From positions 1 through 10,584 of the forward strand of contig CAZOHC010000040.1 of NCBI GenBank assembly GCA_964579845.1: DNA of 10,584 bases. Reading direction: 5' to 3'. Below are positions 1 to 6,513 of this stretch, one piece after another. Every line of letters starts with the position of its first letter. The first letter of the stretch is position 1. The position numbers and the translations under genes are program-made. The notes beneath the pieces are model-generated. The model worked only from the letters and a program-made list of their open reading frames with translations. It did not search any database and was not told the origin of the DNA. This DNA comes from CAZOHC01 sp964579845 (lineage in GTDB: Bacteria > Patescibacteriota > Microgenomatia > Levybacterales > UBA12049).

Positions 1-4
1 CCTC

Positions 5-874
5 TTACGCTTCCGTGGGGTGTTCTTCAGGGATGTTTCCGTCCATGATAACCTGGAGGTTTCCCCATGATTTTCCGATTCTATGATCAGTCAGTCTGTC
101 CTGCGGGAAGTTATATGTTTTGATCTTTTCCGATCGCTCGCCGCGTCCGACTTGGGTTGATTTGAGTGAAGCAATTTGTTCCTGTTGTTTCTCGACTTCA
201 GCTTCCCAAAGTTTGGATCTGAGCAGGGTCATCGCAATTTCCCGGTTCTGGATTTGTGACCGCTCTGACTGAGATGTCACGACAATGCCAGTCGGTTTGT
301 GAACGATTCGGACAGCTGTAGAGACTTTATTCACGTTCTGGCCACCATTGCCGCCGCTTCGGAACGCTGAAAATTCTATATCATCAGGACTGATATGTAG
401 ATCAATATCTTCAAGCTCAGGTAGGATAGAAATCGTCGCTGTTGAGGTGTGGACCCGTCCGCGTTTCTCAGTCTTTGGTACCCGCTGAACCCGATGAACA
501 CCTGACTCATATTTTAAGAGTTGGAAGGCATTTTTCCCTGAAATCTTAATGACATGTTCTTCCAGAACTTCGACCTTGAGCCCTTTTTTCTCAGCAAAGC
601 GGGTATACATTCTGAGCAGTTCCTCAGACCATAATTTTGCCTCATCACCGCCTGCAGCTCCTTTGACCTCCAGAATAACATTGCGTTCATCGAGTGAATC
701 ATCCGAGGATCCCTGTGACTCGGCAATGCTCTGTTCAATTTCCTGTTTCTGCCTTTCGAGTTCTGCAATTTCATCACTGGCGAGTTCCTGAAGTGCAGGG
801 TCGATCAACAACTGCTTTGTTTCGGCAATCTTCTGTTCTAAGTCCTGTATTTGTGTTTGGCGATAATCGTACAT
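5..874 (-). CDS. prfA: Peptide chain release factor 1 (RF1), short N-terminal domain
   Basis: Class I release factor that reads UAA and UAG in the ribosomal A site and triggers peptidyl-tRNA hydrolysis. The 289-aa product has the RF core: ILEVKGAAGGDEA near residues 67-79, HRVQRVP before the stop-codon reading tripeptide P-K-T (133-135, the PxT position of RF1; RF2 has SPF), and the GGQ loop at 177-179. The family is usually about 355-360 aa. By remembered alignment to E. coli RF1, this protein lacks about 55 N-terminal residues of domain 1 and a short C-terminal tail. The first usable start is the ATG at 874; the frame stays open upstream through a repeat but I see no ATG, GTG or TTG in it. 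The loop text SGGNGGQNVNKV looks more like RF2 or ArfB than the common RF1 SSGAGGQHVNTT. It follows rpmE, a common pairing. Stop is TAA. No Shine-Dalgarno sequence is seen. Confidence 0.93.
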   Translation of the reverse strand: MYDYRQTQIQDLEQKIAETKQLLIDPALQELASDEIAELERQKQEIEQSIAESQGSSDDSLDERNVILEVKGAAGGDEAKLWSEELLRMYTRFAEKKGLKVEVLEEHVIKISGKNAFQLLKYESGVHRVQRVPKTEKRGRVHTSTATISILPELEDIDLHISPDDIEFSAFRSGGNGGQNVNKVSTAVRIVHKPTGIVVTSQSERSQIQNREIAMTLLRSKLWEAEVEKQQEQIASLKSTQVGRGERSEKIKTYNFPQDRLTDHRIGKSWGNLQVIMDGNIPEEHPTEA

Positions 875-883
875 AGATTTTTT

Positions 884-943
884 ATCATGCTGAACGGAGT
901 GAAGAATCTTTTTCGGGGATCCTTCGCATACGCTCAGGATGAC
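884..943. repeat. Imperfect inverted repeat of the CTGAGCG...GAAGGATC type
   Basis: The left arm (884-908) and right arm (918-943) are imperfect reverse complements, about 19-20 of 25 positions, around a 9-nt loop. Minus-strand arms read GTCATCCTGAGCG..GAAGGATC and GATTCTTC..CGTTCAGCATGA. I recall very similar repeats (TCATCCTGAGCGAAGCGAAGGATC) scattered between genes in many unrelated bacteria, so this is probably a REP-like dispersed element. It fills the rpmE-prfA gap and ends 9 nt before the prfA start. As RNA it would form a long hairpin there that could act on processing or translation; that role is inference. Confidence 0.7.
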
Positions 944-958
944 AGGGGAATAGGGTGG

Positions 959-1258
959 CTATTTCAAGCCCATGAGCATTTCACGGAGAGACTTAGGAGC
1001 TTCTTGTGATCTTTTCTTCTCCTCAACTTTTTTCGTTACCGTTGCTTTGTGTGTTTCAGCAACTTTCTTTTTCTGCTCAAATTTCTGAATTCTGGAAGCT
1101 GAGTCAACGAACTTCTGTTCTCCGGTATAAAACGGATGGCATTTGTTACATAGTTCGATATTGATAACATCCTGCGTCGAACCGACCGTAAAACGGTTTC
1201 CGCAGACACAGATTACCTGAGCATTATGATTATATTGTGGGTGAACGCTTGCTTTCAT
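959..1258 (-). CDS. rpmE: 50S ribosomal protein L31, zinc-binding type, with C-terminal extension
   Basis: L31 sits on the large subunit and helps bridge to the 30S head. The 99-aa product starts MKASVHPQYN and carries the zinc-type ligands C17-x-C19 and C37-x2-C40, then the family signature HPFYTGEQKFVDSASRIQKF. Ordinary L31 is about 65-75 aa and ends near this point. Here about 30 more residues follow, rich in Lys, Glu and Thr and ending in KSLREMLMGLK. The start is fixed by the promoter: the -10 box ends 6 nt before this ATG, so transcription probably begins at the ATG itself. Stop is TAG. prfA follows after 84 nt that hold the inverted repeat, so the two are probably one transcript. Confidence 0.95.
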   Translation of the reverse strand: MKASVHPQYNHNAQVICVCGNRFTVGSTQDVINIELCNKCHPFYTGEQKFVDSASRIQKFEQKKKVAETHKATVTKKVEEKKRSQEAPKSLREMLMGLK

Positions 1259-1264
1259 GCCCTT

Positions 1265-1293
1265 ATTATATATGATTTTGCCGGTTTATTCAA
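1265..1293 (-). promoter_or_regulatory. Sigma70-type promoter for rpmE-prfA, predicted leaderless
   Basis: On the minus strand the -35 TTGAAT (1288-1293), a 17-nt spacer and a perfect -10 TATAAT (1265-1270) are followed by six bases (AAGGGC) and the rpmE ATG. A start site 7 nt past the -10 falls on the A of the ATG at 1258. The promoter occupies the gap after the transporter stop codon. Confidence 0.75.
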
Positions 1294-1294
1294 C

Positions 1295-2215
1295 TCATGT
1301 AGGGTAGATGTGTTTTTTAAAGAATTTATGTACCGGGTGGTACTGAAGTCTGCGCTCAGCGATGAAAATACCTGCGAAGACGAGAAGTGATCCGAGCAAA
1401 AAGGTCATTGTGATTGTCTCACCGAGCAGGGGGACGGCGATGAGAACAGTCACCACAGGATCTAGATACAGATAAATACCGACCTCACTGGCATGAACAT
1501 GTTTGACGGCGTAGGCAAAGAGCATGTACGCAACACTTGATGTGAGTATCGCTCCGAAGAGTATGCCGAACAATCCCTGGAGCGGTATCTGGAGAGGTGC
1601 CAGCTGTGTCTCCCATGCATACATCGGGAAGAAGGTAACCGTTGCGATGGCGAAAATCCAGAAGATAACAGTCATCGGGGAGTAGGGGAGGTCGAATTTT
1701 TTTAGCAAAATTGTGTAGACGACAAATGTCATGGTTGAGGCGAGGAAGAGAAGATTTCCGACTAATGCACCCTCAAGCCCGGTCTCAAATACTGGTCGTA
1801 AAATAATGAGTAATATACCGAGAAGACTTAGTACGGTACCGAACACCGTTACTTTTTTTAATTTCTCCCGAAGGAAGAAATACGAACCTAAAAGAATAAA
1901 AACAGGTGCGCCTGAGGCGATAATTGATGCATTTATACTCGGTGCGAGTGTCAAACCGATAAATAAACTTGTGATATGCAGTGTTAATCCGACGAATGCC
2001 AGTGTCAATATTTTCCAGATGTCCTGTTTCTTCACGCGGAGTTTGTGCAGTGTAAAGGGAAGAAGAAGCACTGTGGCGATAAAAAATCGCAGGAAGATAA
2101 AGGTAAACGGGGGAACTGCTTCAAGGGACCATTTAAAAATAGGTGGCGATGCTCCCCAGATGATATTGGTCGTGATTAAAGCAAGGACTGCAAGATAAGA
2201 TTTGGACAGTTTCAT
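1295..2215 (-). CDS. EamA/DMT-family transporter
   Basis: Probable drug/metabolite transporter superfamily permease of the cytoplasmic membrane. The 306-aa product is about ten hydrophobic helices in two EamA repeats (about 8-140 and 150-290). The first starts YLAVLALITTNIIWGASPPIF, and WGxxP in helix 1 is typical of the family. Each repeat ends in a glycine-rich helix followed by basic residues (REKLKK, then AERRLQYH), as in EamA proteins. The substrate cannot be told from sequence. It lies 23 nt downstream of hisS with no Shine-Dalgarno or clear promoter of its own, so it is probably read from hisS. Stop is TGA. Confidence 0.88.
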   Translation of the reverse strand: MKLSKSYLAVLALITTNIIWGASPPIFKWSLEAVPPFTFIFLRFFIATVLLLPFTLHKLRVKKQDIWKILTLAFVGLTLHITSLFIGLTLAPSINASIIASGAPVFILLGSYFFLREKLKKVTVFGTVLSLLGILLIILRPVFETGLEGALVGNLLFLASTMTFVVYTILLKKFDLPYSPMTVIFWIFAIATVTFFPMYAWETQLAPLQIPLQGLFGILFGAILTSSVAYMLFAYAVKHVHASEVGIYLYLDPVVTVLIAVPLLGETITMTFLLGSLLVFAGIFIAERRLQYHPVHKFFKKHIYPT

Positions 2216-2238
2216 AGAATGCGTAAGGATTTTTATGA

Positions 2239-3459
2239 TCAGTTGTTTGTTATGAGGTCTATCATCTCCTCGACGGATACTTGTTTTTGTTCTCTTGTTT
2301 TCAGATTCTTTAATGTCAGCATATTCTTTGCTAGCTCTTCGTTTCCGATGATGACGACGAATGGTATTTCTTTTTTATCTGCATATTTCAACTGTTTCTC
2401 GATTTTGACCGAACTATCAGGCCAGAGTTCGGTATTAATGCCTTCCTCACGCAGAACATAAGCGGTATTTGTCGCTTTTTCGATGATAGCTTTTTCATCT
2501 GAGAAAAGTGTTACGAGCACTTTCGTCGCTGTTAATTCAGACGGAAAGAGGTTTTGTTCGTCCATGGCTTCAATTATCCGGTCAAATCCGAATGCAAACC
2601 CGACAGCAGGTACGTCTTTCCCGGAAAATGTCCCGATCAGATTATCATACCGTCCGCCGCCTCCTACGGATCCACCGGTATATCCTTCAATCGATACTTC
2701 AAAAATACAGCCGGTATAGTAATCAAGTCCGCGTGCAAGTGTTGGTGAAAATGTGATGGACTCAGCTTCATTTCCCAGAAGTTGCGGGTAGTAGTTACGG
2801 ATAATCATTCTGGTTTCTTCATCAATTTCAAGTTTCAGTAAGTCGTCAAGATGTGACTCAGGGTGTCCTTTTTGTCGTAATTCTTCCCGAACCCCGTCTG
2901 CACCGATTTTATCGAGTTTATCGATCGTCGTGATAGCACTTAACGGAATTCCTGAGAAGTTTTTTCGGTTATTGATCAGAATACGGATTTTCGTCAACGG
3001 GAATCCGAGTTTTTCATAGACACGGGTCGCAACGGCGAGGATTTCAGCATCGGCAAGTGGAGAAGCCGTCCCGACTGTATCGATATCACATTGGATAAAC
3101 TCACGGAATCTCCCTTTCTGCGTATTCTCAGCTCGCCAGACAGGTTGAATTTGGTATCGCTTAAAAGGAAACGAAAGGCTATGTTCGTGCTGTGCAATAA
3201 CTCTGGCCAAAGGGACTGTCTGGTCATATCGCATGCCGATTTTACGCCCGCCTCTGTCTAAAAAAGTGTAGAGTAATTTATCTGCTTCTTCACCGTATTT
3301 ACCGGTAAGAATATGAGCGTATTCCAGACTTGGAGTTTCGAGCGGTTCAAATCCGTATAATTCGAAGACGGATCGCAATGTTTTGATAACATGGTCCCGT
3401 TTACGGACGTCATGAGGGAGAAAATCACGGAATCCTTTGAGTGTCTGCGGCTTTTCCAT
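2239..3459 (-). CDS. hisS: Histidyl-tRNA synthetase
   Basis: Class II aminoacyl-tRNA synthetase that charges tRNA-His in the cytoplasm. The 406-aa product is close to the usual length (E. coli about 424). It shows the start LKGFRDFLPHD, motif 2 around residues 101-127 (PVWRAENTQKGRFREFIQCDID), the HisRS-specific histidine-binding signature LARGLDYYTG (241-250), the Gly-rich GGGGRYD (267-272) and motif 3 AVGFAFGFDRI (285-295). An HGTP anticodon-binding domain follows from about residue 312. The ATG at 3459 is supported by an extended -10 box 6 nt upstream. Stop is TGA, which argues against recoded UGA. It lies 30 nt after the peptidase gene and 23 nt before the transporter. Confidence 0.97.
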   Translation of the reverse strand: MEKPQTLKGFRDFLPHDVRKRDHVIKTLRSVFELYGFEPLETPSLEYAHILTGKYGEEADKLLYTFLDRGGRKIGMRYDQTVPLARVIAQHEHSLSFPFKRYQIQPVWRAENTQKGRFREFIQCDIDTVGTASPLADAEILAVATRVYEKLGFPLTKIRILINNRKNFSGIPLSAITTIDKLDKIGADGVREELRQKGHPESHLDDLLKLEIDEETRMIIRNYYPQLLGNEAESITFSPTLARGLDYYTGCIFEVSIEGYTGGSVGGGGRYDNLIGTFSGKDVPAVGFAFGFDRIIEAMDEQNLFPSELTATKVLVTLFSDEKAIIEKATNTAYVLREEGINTELWPDSSVKIEKQLKYADKKEIPFVVIIGNEELAKNMLTLKNLKTREQKQVSVEEMIDLITNN

Positions 3460-3465
3460 TTCTTC

Positions 3466-3474
3466 ATTTTAGCA
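3466..3474 (-). promoter_or_regulatory. Extended -10 promoter for hisS
   Basis: On the minus strand TGC-TAAAAT is an extended -10 element, followed by six bases (GAAGAA) and the hisS ATG. The expected start is the A of the ATG. No good -35 is seen 16-18 nt upstream, which an extended -10 can tolerate. Readthrough from the upstream operon is also possible because only 30 nt separate the genes. Confidence 0.55.
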
Positions 3475-3489
3475 CAAACTCAGGAGTAA

Positions 3490-4578
3490 TTATAATGTCG
3501 TCAGTTCGGATGATGAGTGGGTGAGCTGTATCAATTCGCTGTCTCTGATCGTATACAGATCTTCTATTCTGATCCCTATTCTTCCGGGGAGGTATATGCC
3601 CGGTTCAAGTGAGAATACCATACCGTCACGGAGTATTTCTTGTGATCCCGGTGCTATCCGTGGCTCCTCGTGGACGAGCAAGCCGATTCCATGCCCGAGT
3701 GCGTGAGGGAATGAAGGATAGCCTTTTTCGATCAAATACTCACGGGCTACTGCGTCAACGTCCTCTGCAACCACCGGCATATTTTTTGCCAGTTGTTTTG
3801 AAATATATGCTGCTGCTTTTTGTTGTGCGGTACGGACCGATGTATACATATCCCGGTGCTGTTTTGTAATGCTCCCGATAAATAGTGTCCTGGTTATATC
3901 TGCATTATAGCCATGTACGCGGGCGCCGAAATCAATCAGGATTGTATCGTTCTCCCCAAGCATCGTCTCATTACTATGGTGATGTGGCGATGCAGCATTC
4001 TTACCGAATGCAACGATAGTAGGGAACGCGACGCCTGCTCCTTGTTTTCTGAATGCATGTTCCAACTGAAAGATAAGTTCCTTCTCTGTCATCCCGGGAT
4101 GTATCTTCTTCACAACTTTCTGAAACGACGTATCTGAGATAGCACAAGCTTTGACAATATGATCGATCTCATCAGGGGATTTAATAATTCTGAGACCGCT
4201 CAGTGAGAAAGGATGGAGCTGCGGGAAGATAGGTTGAATGCGATGCCACTCTGAAACAGTCAGGTTTTCCGCATCAAACCCGAGCGTTTTAATTTCATGT
4301 GATGAGCGGAGGTTTTCCAGATAATATGTCAACGGATGTTCTCGGGAAAGCTCATGAACTGTGATACCTGTCACGGTATTAACTACTTGCTGTAGATAGA
4401 GTGCTGAGGTAAACAGATAGGGTTTTTGGGGTGTGACAAGCATATAGGCATCACGCTCTGTCTCGCTGAAGCCGTGGAAATTTGTCAGATGTGAAATCGT
4501 ATCCGGTGATGTGATAAAGACTGCATCGAGGTTCTGTTTCTGAAGAGCATCGCTGAGTACGGCAAAGCGGTTTGTCAT
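3490..4578 (-). CDS. M24-family Xaa-Pro aminopeptidase/dipeptidase
   Basis: Metallopeptidase that releases the residue before proline from peptides or cleaves Xaa-Pro dipeptides; probably cytoplasmic, as no signal peptide is seen. The 362-aa product has a creatinase-type N-terminal domain (about 1-130) and a pita-bread catalytic domain. All five metal ligands are visible: D216 (IDFG), D227 (ADITR), H296 (GHGIG), E325 (SLEPG) and E339 (IRIED). A histidine-rich SPHHHSNE near 197-204 matches the substrate-binding histidine region. Length and layout fit the short PepP/PepQ-like group (about 350-370 aa); aminopeptidase and prolidase cannot be separated from sequence alone. The ATG lies 2 nt after the stop of the upstream secreted-protein gene, with no Shine-Dalgarno sequence, so translation is probably coupled. 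Stop is TAA. Confidence 0.93.
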   Translation of the reverse strand: MTNRFAVLSDALQKQNLDAVFITSPDTISHLTNFHGFSETERDAYMLVTPQKPYLFTSALYLQQVVNTVTGITVHELSREHPLTYYLENLRSSHEIKTLGFDAENLTVSEWHRIQPIFPQLHPFSLSGLRIIKSPDEIDHIVKACAISDTSFQKVVKKIHPGMTEKELIFQLEHAFRKQGAGVAFPTIVAFGKNAASPHHHSNETMLGENDTILIDFGARVHGYNADITRTLFIGSITKQHRDMYTSVRTAQQKAAAYISKQLAKNMPVVAEDVDAVAREYLIEKGYPSFPHALGHGIGLLVHEEPRIAPGSQEILRDGMVFSLEPGIYLPGRIGIRIEDLYTIRDSELIQLTHSSSELTTL

Positions 4579-4580
4579 GA

Positions 4581-5342
4581 TTACGGCGTTTTGGTAACGA
4601 TAGTTTTCGGATTAGTATCAATCGTGATATCAGGATGTTGAGGTGCCTCCGGCAGCTGAAGAATCCGCAGTCCGGTTATTCTGTTTCCCTCATCTTTCTG
4701 CGGTGTCCCGGTGACGACGACCCTGTCTCCGACATTCAATCGTGAGAATCCTGATTTAACGATATCATCTTCTTCAGAATAGGAATTTGTTCTCGTTATA
4801 TTTTCAATATCAACAAGTGTTGTTTGCTGATTGGCATCGATAACTGTAATCACAAAATCATCTTCATCTATCTCTTGGATAACCCCTGAGATAAAAACCG
4901 GTCTGGTTGTTGTTTGGACGAATCGGGCAAGCACTTTTCGGGACTGTTTATTGTAGAGACCGATCACTGAGATCTCATCACCTTTTTCTATATCAGAAAT
5001 ACCGAAGGAACTCTTCGAAGAGGGGGAGGAGAATTTCGTTATTTCATCAATATCAATAATTCTGGTTTTTTGTTGTGGATCTTTAATCGTTATCTGGGTG
5101 TCTTTGACATCGACGACCTCACCGATTACACCGCGTTTGTCGACAAGATCAAGCGAAGCAACTCGCGAAGCGATTTTATTTTTCAGCTCATTAATTTGCT
5201 TATTTAACAGATCAGTTTTCGATTCCTCGGTTGGAGCGGCATCTTCTTTTTCAGTAGGAGTCGGAGTCGATGTTTGCGCTGCAACAGTCGGAACTGAAAG
5301 TAAACTGAGTATGAATAAAAATAAAAATACGTATTTCATCAT
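4581..5342 (-). CDS. Secreted DUF5666-like protein with two OB-like beta repeats
   Basis: Exported protein of unknown function, 253 aa. Residues 1-22 form a signal peptide ending VAA before QTS. A Thr/Pro/Glu-rich linker (TSTPTPTEKE) and a short helix (about 42-60) follow, then two related beta-rich units at about 71-141 and 152-227. Both have the pattern G-x-V/I..V/I, D-T/D, I-T/V..., a T-linked strand, then a GD-x-V/I-x-V-x-G turn, the style of DUF5666 domains; that family match is from memory of the pattern. The start codon overlaps the stop of the gene before it (TAATG, 1-nt overlap), so it is probably translated by reinitiation. The ATG at 5339 is an alternative start. Extracellular or surface location is likely. 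Confidence 0.8.
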   Translation of the reverse strand: MMKYVFLFLFILSLLSVPTVAAQTSTPTPTEKEDAAPTEESKTDLLNKQINELKNKIASRVASLDLVDKRGVIGEVVDVKDTQITIKDPQQKTRIIDIDEITKFSSPSSKSSFGISDIEKGDEISVIGLYNKQSRKVLARFVQTTTRPVFISGVIQEIDEDDFVITVIDANQQTTLVDIENITRTNSYSEEDDIVKSGFSRLNVGDRVVVTGTPQKDEGNRITGLRILQLPEAPQHPDITIDTNPKTIVTKTP

Positions 5343-5770
5343 TAAAATGTTTCCGTTGAATAGGTTACTGTCCTGACAACCCGCCGCTCTTCACCGGTCG
5401 GGAGGATCGAAACAACTTCTATTATATTAACTCCTTCACTAATTGTCATGTTAACGGAAAAATCACCGTTTTCTGCCGGTTCCGCAACATTCTCACCGTT
5501 TTCGGATGCGATAACGACGACGCTGCCGGGAATAGTTTTTCCTGATATTGTTACGGATTTGTTCTCGACTACTGACTCATCTTCAGGTTCGTTGACCATG
5601 AGTTCATCGGAATTGCTCGAAACAGGTGTGGGTGTTGCATTCAGGGTTATCTCCGTTCCGTTTCGTTCAGGGGGGCTGGTGATTGCTTGATAAGCAAAGA
5701 AGAATCCACCGGCGACGAGCAGTCCGATGACCAGTGCGATTAATGAAAGAATTATGGTTTCTTTTTTCAT
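5342..5770 (-). CDS. Membrane-anchored protein with bacterial Ig-like domain
   Basis: Surface protein of unknown function, 142 aa. Residues 5-28 form one hydrophobic segment (IILSLIALVIGLLVAGGFFF) with no clear cleavage site, so it is probably an N-terminal anchor. A Thr/Pro linker (NATPTPVSS) comes next, then a single compact beta domain (about 58-140) with the hallmark text PEDESVVENKSVTISGKTIPGS and later DFSVNMTISEGVNIIEVV. This resembles the glucodextranase-type or invasin-type Ig-like domains found at bacterial surfaces. It is first in a coupled gene set, and its TAA overlaps the ATG of the DUF5666-like gene. Its own -10 box lies 7 nt before the ATG. The partner could be a wall component or another protein; the sequence does not say. 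Confidence 0.78.
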   Translation of the reverse strand: MKKETIILSLIALVIGLLVAGGFFFAYQAITSPPERNGTEITLNATPTPVSSNSDELMVNEPEDESVVENKSVTISGKTIPGSVVVIASENGENVAEPAENGDFSVNMTISEGVNIIEVVSILPTGEERRVVRTVTYSTETF

Positions 5771-5777
5771 GCTCAGG

Positions 5778-5808
5778 TTTATACGTATCTCCAGTGAATC
5801 ACTGTCTT
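5778..5808 (-). promoter_or_regulatory. Candidate promoter for the Ig-like/DUF5666/peptidase operon
   Basis: On the minus strand TATAAA (5778-5783, 5 of 6 to consensus) lies 7 nt before the ATG, placing the start site within 1 nt of the ATG. The best -35 is AAGACA (5803-5808) at a long 19-nt spacing, so that half is weak. Confidence 0.5.
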
Positions 5809-5812
5809 TTTA

Positions 5813-5860
5813 GCCTGACGGGGAAGCTATGGCAGGGGCCCCGTAAGCGGGGAGTCAGGC
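5813..5860. repeat. GC-rich inverted repeat with a choice of two inner stems
   Basis: GCCTGAC (5813-5819) and GTCAGGC (5854-5860) are perfect reverse complements enclosing a G/C-rich core. CCCCG (5839-5843) can pair with CGGGG at 5848-5852 (TAAG loop) or, instead, with CGGGG at 5819-5823. The element lies upstream of both divergent promoters, so neither predicted mRNA carries it. It could be a small RNA, an intergenic dispersed repeat or a protein-binding site. I could not match it to a known riboswitch or RNA family. Confidence 0.5.
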
Positions 5861-5898
5861 AGGAAAAGTGATCTGATAATAAGATAAAACTATGCCTC

Positions 5899-5928
5899 TT
5901 GTCAAGGAAAGGGAACGTATGTTAGGAT
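5899..5928 (+). promoter_or_regulatory. Promoter for the MBL-like gene (and dnaB), predicted leaderless
   Basis: TTGTCA (5899-5904, 5 of 6 to consensus), an 18-nt spacer and TAGGAT (5923-5928) preceded by TG at -15/-14 (extended -10). Six bases (GGTTGC) separate it from the ATG at 5935, so the predicted start is the A of the ATG. Confidence 0.65.
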
Positions 5929-5934
5929 GGTTGC

Positions 5935-6444
5935 ATGGAAATCGTACTTCTTCCTGAAAACGGACTGAAAATAAAGGGAAAACAAGCAACACTACTCGTT
6001 AATGCTGACGATCTTTCCATAGCTCACCACGTTGCCGTATACTTCCGCAGAACCCCCCCGAAGAAAATTCCTGAAGAGTCAGTTGTCATTACCGGTCCGG
6101 GAGAATACGAGATCGGTGGTATTAAAATAAGCGGCATAAAAACAAAAGACGGTCCTGTTTTTAGTGTAACTGTTGATGGTGTTGATATATTACTGGGTGC
6201 ACTGTCGGTAGTGGAGAAAATTCAGAATAAGCTGAAACAACATGCAGTAGTATTAATTCATTCTGCGTTAGAAGTTGATGCGACCTTCCTGAATAGTCTG
6301 TCAAATAATGTCGTGATTCTCTACGGTGAGAAAGCAAAAGAAGTACTTCAGAAGTTTGCAAAAGAAGGTGTCAACGAGACAGGAAAGTATCAGGTTACGA
6401 AAGATAAACTCCCTCAGGAGCTTGAAACTGTTCTGTTAAAATAA
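5935..6444 (+). CDS. Small protein resembling a metal-ligand-free metallo-beta-lactamase fold
   Basis: Function unknown; 169 aa, no signal peptide or membrane segment. The N-terminus (MEIVLLPENGLKIKGKQATL) and the central VVITGPGEYEIGGIKISGI (about 50-68) resemble UlaG-like MBL-fold hydrolases that I recall from CPR bacteria, where a GPGEYEV/I-x-G segment is typical. Those enzymes carry an HxHxDH metal motif between the two segments; here that stretch is short and has only HH at 31-32, with no such motif. If the homology is right, this is a shortened and probably non-catalytic relative. The start is supported by an extended -10 box 6 nt upstream. dnaB follows after 69 nt with no good promoter between, so the two are probably co-transcribed. 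The call rests on pattern memory and needs a structure or profile check. Confidence 0.55.
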   Translation: MEIVLLPENGLKIKGKQATLLVNADDLSIAHHVAVYFRRTPPKKIPEESVVITGPGEYEIGGIKISGIKTKDGPVFSVTVDGVDILLGALSVVEKIQNKLKQHAVVLIHSALEVDATFLNSLSNNVVILYGEKAKEVLQKFAKEGVNETGKYQVTKDKLPQELETVLLK

Positions 6445-6513
6445 ATCTGTCAAGATCGTCCGAATGAACAGTCTTCGCCCTTTGAAGCTGCAAGCGAACA
6501 TGAATGAAAAAGC

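Noticed and set aside
549..876. Plus-strand ORFs of 60-80 aa antisense to prfA, and similar antisense ORFs within hisS, the peptidase and dnaB
   Set aside because: They are shadows of strongly conserved genes on the other strand, with no promoters, ribosome sites or recognisable content.
2239..3459. Possible UGA recoding (Gracilibacteria/SR1-type code)
   Set aside because: hisS and the transporter gene both end normally at TGA, and their products end where the families usually end.
5819..5862. G-quadruplex in the intergenic G-runs
   Set aside because: Only three runs of four G are present on that strand, and two can be paired with the CCCC segment.
5813..5870. SRP (4.5S) RNA or cobalamin riboswitch because of GGGGAAGC / GGAAGC-like text
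   Set aside because: The conserved SRP GGAAGCAGC-type core and the riboswitch core elements are absent, and the element lies outside the predicted mRNAs.
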